Assembly (NCBI RefSeq): GCF_014639275.1
Contig: NZ_BMFW01000026.1
Coordinates: 1 to 54,814, forward strand
Length of the DNA stretch: 54,814 nt
DNA from: Arthrobacter liuii
GTDB lineage: Bacteria > Actinomycetota > Actinomycetes > Actinomycetales > Micrococcaceae
Direction: 5' to 3'
This document shows, in pieces, positions 48,822 to 54,814 of this stretch. The position numbers and the translations under genes are program-made. The notes beneath the pieces were generated by a model. That model saw only the letters and a program-made list of their open reading frames with translations. It was not told the origin of the DNA and made no database searches. Within the stretch, counting starts at the first letter, position 1. Each line of letters opens with the position of its first letter.

Positions 48822-50234
48822 CTAGTTGTTGGCTTTTTCCAGGGTTCGGCCGATGATGCGAGCTGCCTCCGGGTAGGCGCCAGGATTTGGGCCGGAGTAG
48901 TTGAGGCGGATAAAGGGTCCTGTGGGTTCCGCGGGGAACCATTCGCCACCGGGAGCAACCAGGACGTTGTTTGACTCGCACTCACGGGTGAAGGAGGGCA
49001 GGTCTGTCGTGTCGGGGAGGCGGACCCAGAGGTTTAATCCGCCGGGTGGGATGGCCGTGATATGCGCGAGAGGCGCGTGCTGGGTGAGGCTGTCGGCGAG
49101 CAGGTCCCGTCGCGACCGGAGCTGCTGACGGAGACCGCGGAGGTGAGTCTGCCAACCGGGCTGAGTGATGATGTCCAGGGCAGCGGCCTGTAGGACTCCA
49201 CTGACGTACATGGACGCGGCAGCCCGGTCAGCGATGATCCGTTCTCGGGCCGGTCCGCGGGCGATGATCGCGGCGATCCTGAGTGCGGGTGACACGCTTT
49301 TGGTCAGTGAACGGATATAGACGACGTTCCCGTTGTCATCTTTGGCTGCTACCGGTGTTGGGTCGGTGGTGATGCCAAAGTCGTGGGCCCAGTCGTCCTC
49401 GATGAGGAACGCACCATAGGTCCGGGCCACGTCAAGTATCTGGCGCGCGGCCCCGGCCGACCATTGGGTTCCGGTCGGGTTGGCGTAGTTCGGTTGTACA
49501 TAGAACGCTCGGGCACCGGTTTCTTCGAACGCCTGGGCGACGTTTTCCGGGTCAGGGCCAGTGGGGCCGGAGGCGATGGGGACCAGGCGGACACCGGCCT
49601 GTGCTGCTGCGAGGATCGCACCCCAGTAGGAAGGCGACTCGATCAGCAGCGGCCGGCCGTCAGTGACCAGCGCCCGAAAGATCGAGCTGAGCCCGCTCTG
49701 ACTGCCGGGAAGCACGATGACGTCACCGGCCAGGGGCGGAGTCACTCCGACAGGGGCAGCAGTAGCCAGTTCGGAGGCAAACCACGACTGCAACTCAGGC
49801 AAACCAGCGACGGGAGAACGCGTGAACGCGGCGTCACTGCGTCCCGCCCGGGCCAGGGCAGCACGTATAAGGCGTTCAGGCAGCAGATCCCGGTCGGGGT
49901 ATCCACCATGAAGAGCGATAGCGTCAGCTGGTGTGGGCCGCATCGTCGCCGGCGATGCGGAGAATCGGTTGCGCGGGGATCCGAGTGCAGCGGTCTGCCA
50001 GCCAAAATCCGAGGGCTTCGCGGTGCGGACGGCCCGAACGAAGGTACCAACTCCGGGTCTGCTCGCAATCAGTCCCAGCCCGCTCAGGGTGCGCAGTGCT
50101 TTCTGTACGGTGACGGGACTGGCCTCATAACGGATCACCAACGAGCGGGTCGACGGAAGCTTCGCGCCGGCAGGAGCGATTGCGATCCACTCCCGCAGAG
50201 CCACCACGATTCTCGTACTGCTATCGTTAGTCAT
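48822..50234 (-). CDS. MocR-type GntR/aminotransferase regulator
   Basis: This 470-residue protein has an N-terminal GntR winged helix (LPSTRSLVIRYEASPVTVQK, about 26-45) fused to a fold-type I aminotransferase domain. The PLP-binding lysine is in YIRSLTKSVSPALR near residue 305, with YVQPNYANPTGTQ and EDDWAHDFG upstream. MocR proteins sense amino acids, vitamin B6 or GABA and often control a divergent exporter. Its ATG overlaps the ATG of the EamA gene on the other strand (CATG), so the two are certainly co-controlled. The longer frame to 50540 is antisense to EamA. Confidence 0.9.
   Translation of the reverse strand: MTNDSSTRIVVALREWIAIAPAGAKLPSTRSLVIRYEASPVTVQKALRTLSGLGLIASRPGVGTFVRAVRTAKPSDFGWQTAALGSPRNRFSASPATMRPTPADAIALHGGYPDRDLLPERLIRAALARAGRSDAAFTRSPVAGLPELQSWFASELATAAPVGVTPPLAGDVIVLPGSQSGLSSIFRALVTDGRPLLIESPSYWGAILAAAQAGVRLVPIASGPTGPDPENVAQAFEETGARAFYVQPNYANPTGTQWSAGAARQILDVARTYGAFLIEDDWAHDFGITTDPTPVAAKDDNGNVVYIRSLTKSVSPALRIAAIIARGPARERIIADRAAASMYVSGVLQAAALDIITQPGWQTHLRGLRQQLRSRRDLLADSLTQHAPLAHITAIPPGGLNLWVRLPDTTDLPSFTRECESNNVLVAPGGEWFPAEPTGPFIRLNYSGPNPGAYPEAARIIGRTLEKANN
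50222..50227 (+). promoter_or_regulatory. leaderless -10 of the EamA gene
   Basis: TATCGT ends 5 bases before the ATG at 50233, inside the first codons of the MocR gene. On the minus strand TACTAT ends 8 bases before the MocR ATG. Confidence 0.4.
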
Positions 50235-51168
50235 GAACCCTAATAGTAGCGCTACTCTCGAAAAGCCGGCCGTGCTACCAGCCTCTCGGGCAGGACTCGC
50301 CTGGGGATTGCTCGGCGTTCTCGCGTTCTCTTTCACCGTGCCTTTCACCCGTGTAGCAGTCGGCGGGCTCTCACCCTTATTCATCGGATCAGGGCGGGCA
50401 GTGATCGCCGCAGCCCTCGCTATCCCAGCACTGGCCATTACCCGGCAACGGTTCCCCACCGGCGTCCAATGGATACGACTGGCCGTCGTCGCCGGCGGTA
50501 TCGTCATCGGCTTCCCCCTACTCACCTCCTTCGCCCTCACGACAGCACCGGCCAGTCACGGAGCTGTGGTGATCGCACTCCTGCCCGCTGCGACTGCCGT
50601 CATGGCAGTCATCCGGGGCAAAGAACGACCACCAATCTCGTTCTGGGTTCTGGCAGCTGTCGGCTCCATCGTGGCGATCGGGTTCGCCGCGCTCCAGGGA
50701 GGCGGCCTCGCACACCTCACCTCATCAGATCTGCTGCTCTTCGCGGCCGTCCTGGCTGCTTCCATCGGATACGCGGAAGGCGGCCTACTCGCCCGTGAAC
50801 TCGGGGCATGGCAAACCGTCTCATGGGCACTCGCGATCGCGTCCCCGCTGATGCTCGGCTTGACCATCACAGCCCTAGCGCAGCAACCACCCAGCGGGAC
50901 CCCGATCGAGTGGGCCGCGTTCACCTATCTGGCTGTCGTGAGCATGTTCCTTGGCTTTTTCGCCTGGTACCGCGGGCTCGCCATCGGCCCCATGGCACAG
51001 GTTAGCCAGGTCCAACTCACCCAACCCGTCCTCAGCATCCTATGGGCCGCCTTTCTACTCCACGAACAACTCACCTGGGCCACAATCCTCGGAGGCACCG
51101 CCGTCGTCCTCTGCGCCGGTGTCGCCGTTCGACTACGACTAGCTGGCCCCGCGCCGGCACCCCGCTGA
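50233..51168 (+). CDS. EamA/DMT superfamily transporter
   Basis: This 311-residue protein has ten membrane helices in two homologous EamA halves (about 20-150 and 160-300). LLGVLAFSFTVPFTRVAVGG opens the first and FLGFFAWYRGLAIGPMAQVS marks the second. Such proteins export amino acids or other metabolites. The divergent MocR regulator likely senses the exported compound or a precursor. The ATG overlaps the MocR ATG and appears leaderless. Confidence 0.9.
   Translation: MNPNSSATLEKPAVLPASRAGLAWGLLGVLAFSFTVPFTRVAVGGLSPLFIGSGRAVIAAALAIPALAITRQRFPTGVQWIRLAVVAGGIVIGFPLLTSFALTTAPASHGAVVIALLPAATAVMAVIRGKERPPISFWVLAAVGSIVAIGFAALQGGGLAHLTSSDLLLFAAVLAASIGYAEGGLLARELGAWQTVSWALAIASPLMLGLTITALAQQPPSGTPIEWAAFTYLAVVSMFLGFFAWYRGLAIGPMAQVSQVQLTQPVLSILWAAFLLHEQLTWATILGGTAVVLCAGVAVRLRLAGPAPAPR
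50245..50256. promoter_or_regulatory. candidate MocR operator
   Basis: AGTAGCGCTACT is a perfect 12-bp palindrome 11 bases upstream of the MocR start and inside the first codons of the EamA gene. It overlaps the likely MocR -10 region, consistent with autoregulation. Confidence 0.45.
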
Positions 51169-51765
51169 GGAACCAGGATCGTAGTGGTTGGAGGGCCGCC
51201 TTAGCGTCCGGTAAAAGATGCGCTGGGTGTGCAACCAGACCCCCAGGGTGCGCTCTTCCCGGTCATCGGTTTTGTTGTGCCGGGGCCATTCGTTGCCAGC
51301 CTTGAGATAGGCGTCCACCTGGCCCAGCCGCTGTTTCCACCGGGCCGCGTCGGCGTCCCGCTTGGTCGGGTATGTCCGCCAGCCCGGAATGGCGTCCAGG
51401 GCGTCGGCGTAGACGGGGGAGAGGCTGCCGTTGTCGGCTTCCTGACGCCGCCAGGCCAGCCACCCTGCCAGCGCGGACTCCCGCTGGGAGCGACGGTGGA
51501 CGGGCAGTCGGCCCTCAACGGCGTAAAAGGCCAGGACGTCCTCCAGGTTCCGCCGGCCGGCAGCAGTCGCCTGCGGGGGAGCCGGCGGCAGGGCGGCCTT
51601 GTGCTCCGCGCGCAGTTTCGGGTCCTGATTGGCGGCGATGGCCAGGTGGTAGCGGACGGTGGTTTCTGCGACTCCAGCGCCCGCAGCGATCTTCGGCGTC
51701 GGGATACCTTGCCGGTACATCTGCACCCACTCGGGGTCCGGTGCACGGCGCTTGATCTGCGTCAT
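51139..51765 (-). CDS. helicase-associated-domain protein, truncated
   Basis: This 208-residue protein has an N-terminal helix-turn-helix (PKIAAGAGVAETTVRYHLAI, about 24-43) and then helicase-associated (HA) repeats: ALAGWLAWRRQEADNGSLSP with ALDAIPGW, and TLGVWLHTQRIFYRTLR. The second repeat should continue to another LDxxxPGW. Instead it runs into PSNHYDPGSSAGCRRGAS and overlaps the 3' end of the EamA gene by 30 bases. The C-terminus has probably been cut by a rearrangement. GGAGG precedes the ATG. Confidence 0.75.
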   Translation of the reverse strand: MTQIKRRAPDPEWVQMYRQGIPTPKIAAGAGVAETTVRYHLAIAANQDPKLRAEHKAALPPAPPQATAAGRRNLEDVLAFYAVEGRLPVHRRSQRESALAGWLAWRRQEADNGSLSPVYADALDAIPGWRTYPTKRDADAARWKQRLGQVDAYLKAGNEWPRHNKTDDREERTLGVWLHTQRIFYRTLRRPSNHYDPGSSAGCRRGAS

Positions 51766-51843
51766 CGGTCAACCTCCACGAGATACCCCCATTGTCGTTG
51801 CCCCTACGCTACGCGAGAAAGACGATCGCTCCGGAGACACAGA

Positions 51844-51878
51844 AAAGGCGCGCCCCGTTCGCTGAGCGCGCCCTTCCC
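51844..51878 (-). terminator. intrinsic terminator of the CsbD gene
   Basis: On the minus strand GGGCGCGC...GCGCGCC is followed by TTTTCT, directly after the CsbD stop at 51889. Confidence 0.7.
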
Positions 51879-51888
51879 GTGATGTCTG

Positions 51889-52062
51889 TCAGTGTTTGAA
51901 GGCGTCCTTGACCTTTTCGCCGGCCTGCTTCACATCGCCCTTGGCCTGGTCAGCCTGGCCTTCGGTGCGCAGGCTTTCATCGCCTGTTGCGGTGCCGGCC
52001 GTCTCCTTGGCCTTGCCGCCTGCCTTCTCGGCAGCGTTGTCGATCTTGTCGCCCAGTCCCAT
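51889..52062 (-). CDS. CsbD family stress protein
   Basis: This 57-residue, very hydrophilic protein reads MGLGDKIDNAAEKAGGKAKE, with repeated Lys/Ala/Gly/Glu helices and TEGQADQAKGDVKQAGEKVK. That is typical of CsbD proteins, which are abundant under general stress. AGGAGG lies before the ATG at 52062; the longer frame has no such site. A terminator closes the unit. Confidence 0.88.
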   Translation of the reverse strand: MGLGDKIDNAAEKAGGKAKETAGTATGDESLRTEGQADQAKGDVKQAGEKVKDAFKH

Positions 52063-52199
52063 GGTGTTTCCTCCTCTGGTTCGGCAGCCGTTCGCATTCG
52101 GCTGCACCAACAGTAAGCATGCTTAGGGTTTGGATTGCAAGCGTAATCCGCTTCCGGCTGAGGACGCCGGGCAAGGGAAAGTCGCACCCCGGGCGATTC

Positions 52200-52490
52200 T
52201 CAATTCTTGATGCTGCTGACCGTGACCTCGAATTGTTCAACGTCAACGATCTGGCTGTTCTGCTCTTTGCTGCTGTCTGAGCGGATGGCATTCGCGGCCT
52301 GCTGGCTGGCATCAAGGGCTTCCTCGCTTTCCCATAAGGTGATGGACAGCGCCTTCTGGGAGTCTTTCGCGTAGAGGAAGTAGATCCCGCGGCATCCGGG
52401 GATCTCGAGGACCCGCTTTACTGTCTCTTCCGTGGGTGCATCCGCCGTGGCGGCGGGATCAGTCTTGTAGGTGCTGACTCTGGCGAACAT
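52200..52490 (-). CDS. antibiotic-biosynthesis-monooxygenase-fold protein
   Basis: This 96-residue protein opens MFARVSTYKTDPA and contains GCRGIYFLYAKDSQKALSIT, LWESEEALDAS and a final QFEVTVSSI strand. This is the dimeric ferredoxin-like fold of the ABM family. The function is unknown and enzymatic activity is not implied. It lies 26 bases downstream of the SnoaL-like gene on the same strand and is probably in one operon with it. Confidence 0.7.
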   Translation of the reverse strand: MFARVSTYKTDPAATADAPTEETVKRVLEIPGCRGIYFLYAKDSQKALSITLWESEEALDASQQAANAIRSDSSKEQNSQIVDVEQFEVTVSSIKN

Positions 52491-52516
52491 CGGGCTTCCT
52501 CCAGTGCTGATCTTGG

Positions 52517-52909
52517 CTATGCCCAGAAGTCGGATGCCTTGGCCGTATCGTCCGGCGCCTCCAGGACTTCAGTCACCTTCCCGCCAGCGATCGTGAACAC
52601 GATGACGATCCGCTGGTCCAGGGATTTACCGTCGCGCTCCGCATGGCCCGACTGGACGCCGATCGTGTATTTGTCGCCCGAGGCCACGTCGTCCAGGGTG
52701 ACTTTGAGAGTGCCGTTCGAGCGTGAGTACAGCTCACCGAAATAGGCAAGGATTGCGTCCCGGCCCTTCTTGTCTCCAGACAGGGGCCCGGTGCCGCCAA
52801 TATGCCAGACGGCGTCCTCGGTGAACAGTTCCCTGAGCGTGTCCATGTCGCCGGCGGTGAACGCCTCATAGCCGCGCCGCACCAATGCTGTGTCTTCCTG
52901 TGCTCCCAT
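52517..52909 (-). CDS. SnoaL-like / NTF2-fold protein
   Basis: This 130-residue protein has the NTF2-like layout: VRRGYEAFTAGDMDTLRELF near residues 10-29, EDAVWHIGGTGPLSG near 31, DAILAYFGEL near 51 and the closing KVTEVLEAPDD strand. This fold hosts isomerases, hydrolases and binding proteins; no catalytic pair can be assigned. A GGAGG-like GTCGGAGGTGTCGAC (minus strand orientation approximate) precedes the ATG. It is cotranscribed with the ABM-type gene. Confidence 0.78.
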   Translation of the reverse strand: MGAQEDTALVRRGYEAFTAGDMDTLRELFTEDAVWHIGGTGPLSGDKKGRDAILAYFGELYSRSNGTLKVTLDDVASGDKYTIGVQSGHAERDGKSLDQRIVIVFTIAGGKVTEVLEAPDDTAKASDFWA

Positions 52910-53037
52910 GTCGACACCTCCGTCATCATTGTCGGGATCTTGCGAGGACAGAATAGGCCCGGACAGGTGACCAGTCGAGGGGGAGCGGCCCCCTATTTCT
53001 CCCCTTCCGCCCGGTGCTCTGTAGGGGATTCCACGTG

Positions 53038-54699
53038 CTAGGCGGTCACCATGGATGCGGCATCCGCATCGGCGGCCGGCAGGGTCAGGGTTGCGGTGGT
53101 GCCCTCTCCGGGCCTGCTGGAGAGGGTGATGTAGCCGCGGTGGTTTTCGACGATGGATTTAGTGATTGCCAGGCCCAGCCCGGCGCCGGGAATGGTCGAG
53201 GAGTGTGCGTTTGCGGCCCGGAAGAAGCGGGTGAAGGCCTGATCCAGTTCCTCCTCGGTCATGCCGACGCCGGTATCGGTGACTTCGCAGCGGAGTTCGT
53301 GGCCGTCGTTGCTGACTTGGAGGGTGACGGTACCGCCGCGCGGGGTGTATTTGATGGCGTTGGAGATCAAGTTGTCGACAGCCTGGGTGATGCGGTCGGG
53401 GTCGAAGTGGCCGGGCGCGGTTCCGCTGGGGAGGAGTTCCAGGGTGAGGCCGCCGGCCTTGGCCCTGGGTTGGGCGGCCTGGACGCTGTGGCGGACGACT
53501 TCGGTCAAGTCCGCGTCACGGGGTTCAATGGTGATGGCGTCGGAGGCGATGGTGAGCAGGTCTCCGACCAGGTGCAGCAGCCGTTCGGCGTTGCGCCTGG
53601 CCACTGTCAGGTAAAACTCCATCTCGGGATCAACGCCCTCTTCCGCCAGGCCCAACTCCAGGTAGCCGAGGATGGACGTCAGCGGGGTCCGCAACTCGTG
53701 CGAGACGTTCGAGACGAACTGGTCCTTGGCCGACAGTGCTTCAACCAGCGCCGTGACATCGGTAAACGCGAGGACCGCCCCGGAGTGCTGGCCGTTGGTG
53801 CCCTCGATCAGTCGGCATGTCGTGGAATACGCCTTCTGACCGGTTCTGTCGCCGGCCCAGATCAGTTCGTCCGTGAAGGACTCACCACTTGAGGCGCGGA
53901 ACGCAGGATGCCGCTCCATAGGAAGGGGAAGCTTCCGGTCGGCGCCGTAGACGGGGAACTCGGCGTGATCATCGGGCGTGGGTGTGCCCGTGATGGTTCG
54001 GCCCAGATGACTGCTGAGTTGATGGTTCATAAGGACGACGCGGCCCTGGGCGTCGAGGGCGCAGACTCCGACACTCACAGTGTCCATGACCGTGTTGAGG
54101 AGCCGCTCCCGGTCCTCGCTGGCAGATAGGAGGTCCCGGACCTCGCAGCCCTGGGCTTCCAGCTGTTGCCGCTGCAACGTGAGGGCGTTGACGATTCCGT
54201 GGGCGGTGAGCGCGGTTGCTCCGAGGATGACGGGCAGCAGGACGATCCGGATGAAGTCCGGCCCGTCGAAGCCCGTACCGAGAATGACCGGGGGCAGCAC
54301 GGCGCTGAGGATGGTGGCGACGACGGCGAGCAGGACACCGGTCCGGCGCCGGTCCGCCGCCAGCCACACGACAGGAAACACCAGGAGGAAGCCCAGGACG
54401 GTGAGGTACTCGTCGGCGGCCTCGCGGGAGATCCCCACGGCTATGCAGTCAAGGACCGGTATGATGAGCACGGCCCGTTCCGGGAGGCGGCCCCACGGCA
54501 CCAGGGAGCACGCGGCAAGCAGGAGAACATGGATTCCCAGGCTGTACAAAAATGAGCCGCCCACATCGAGTTGCGGATGCAGGACCATCGTCAGGACCAC
54601 AACCAGCAGCATCGTAGTGGACAGCGGAAGCTGAAACAGCACCGCCCGGCCCCTGTGCCCCAGCGTCCGGTAGTACGCATACAACGGCTCAAAAAGCAT
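53038..54699 (-). CDS. membrane sensor histidine kinase with PAS domain
   Basis: This 553-residue kinase has six membrane helices in the first 175 residues. A PAS-like domain follows (about 195-320; VSVGVCALDAQGRVVLMNHQ), then the HisKA dimerisation domain with the phosphoacceptor His334 in SNVSHELRTPLTSILGYLEL. The HATPase domain has NLISNAIKYTP (N box, about 445), DTGVGM (G1, about 475) and GAGLGLAITKSIVENH (G2). The ATG at 54699 follows GGGGAGG; an in-frame start at 54762 is less likely. No response regulator is in the window, so its partner lies outside or elsewhere. The last 115 bases of the window hold no gene. Confidence 0.92.
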   Translation of the reverse strand: MLFEPLYAYYRTLGHRGRAVLFQLPLSTTMLLVVVLTMVLHPQLDVGGSFLYSLGIHVLLLAACSLVPWGRLPERAVLIIPVLDCIAVGISREAADEYLTVLGFLLVFPVVWLAADRRRTGVLLAVVATILSAVLPPVILGTGFDGPDFIRIVLLPVILGATALTAHGIVNALTLQRQQLEAQGCEVRDLLSASEDRERLLNTVMDTVSVGVCALDAQGRVVLMNHQLSSHLGRTITGTPTPDDHAEFPVYGADRKLPLPMERHPAFRASSGESFTDELIWAGDRTGQKAYSTTCRLIEGTNGQHSGAVLAFTDVTALVEALSAKDQFVSNVSHELRTPLTSILGYLELGLAEEGVDPEMEFYLTVARRNAERLLHLVGDLLTIASDAITIEPRDADLTEVVRHSVQAAQPRAKAGGLTLELLPSGTAPGHFDPDRITQAVDNLISNAIKYTPRGGTVTLQVSNDGHELRCEVTDTGVGMTEEELDQAFTRFFRAANAHSSTIPGAGLGLAITKSIVENHRGYITLSSRPGEGTTATLTLPAADADAASMVTA

Positions 54700-54814
54700 G
54701 GCCTCCCCTTGTCCTTGCCCTGATCGCCTCTCACGTCGAAACCTACCCCGCGCAGCGCGCAATCAACAGCAAGGCCGGTTCAGGCACAGAGGGGTCCGGA
54801 TCATGAGAGTCCCC

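Overview
The window is high-GC actinobacterial DNA, most likely from the Arthrobacter/Pseudarthrobacter group (Micrococcaceae). This rests on codon use, the class Ib nrdHIEF operon, an Lsr2 nucleoid protein, the metF-metE pair, helicase-associated-domain and CsbD genes, and many promoters of the actinobacterial leaderless type. I found no rRNA, tRNA, CRISPR array, complete insertion sequence or integrase. All functions are inferred by eye; no database search was run.

Positions 1-25.5 kb are chromosome-like. They hold a DUF3311/sodium-solute symporter pair; a cyclopropane-fatty-acid-synthase-like methyltransferase divergent from a flavin monooxygenase/RsmC-like methyltransferase pair; a ROK regulator with a sugar ABC importer that lacks its own ATPase; and metF-metE behind a long structured leader. 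Next come a DUF2004 gene and a LysR gene divergent from a flavoprotein/DUF1365/CFA-synthase/TspO cluster. The nrdH-nrdI-nrdE-nrdF ribonucleotide reductase operon, with a NrdR-type palindrome, closes this part.

Positions 25.5-48.8 kb look like an accessory island of more A+T-rich composition. It opens with degenerate tandem repeats just after nrdF, then a 413-residue unknown protein, pseudogenes and lsr2. Between about 29 and 46 kb lie some 20 mostly unrelated small genes: KTSC, DUF2625, leucine-rich-repeat, GrpB, tautomerase, DUF2750, ankyrin, a phosphotransferase, a P-loop kinase and small membrane proteins. Most are single transcription units, and many show a -10 hexamer exactly 6 nt before the start codon (leaderless). 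Between them recur two short elements: a palindrome around GGATCC (full form GGTGAGGGATCCCTCACC), here called A, and a motif near GACCGGCTTACGGGC, here called B. This resembles an array of self-contained gene cassettes and is the most unusual feature of the window. The island also holds an ECF sigma factor coupled to a membrane-anchored four-LysM protein (possible cell-wall-sensing anti-sigma factor) and an 836-residue protein with a zinc ribbon and a PD-(D/E)XK nuclease-like end (possible defence gene).

Positions 48.8-54.8 kb return to ordinary chromosome: a MocR regulator divergent from an EamA exporter with overlapping start codons, a truncated helicase-associated-domain gene, a CsbD stress protein, two small alpha/beta-barrel or NTF2-fold proteins, and a membrane histidine kinase whose partner regulator is not in the window.
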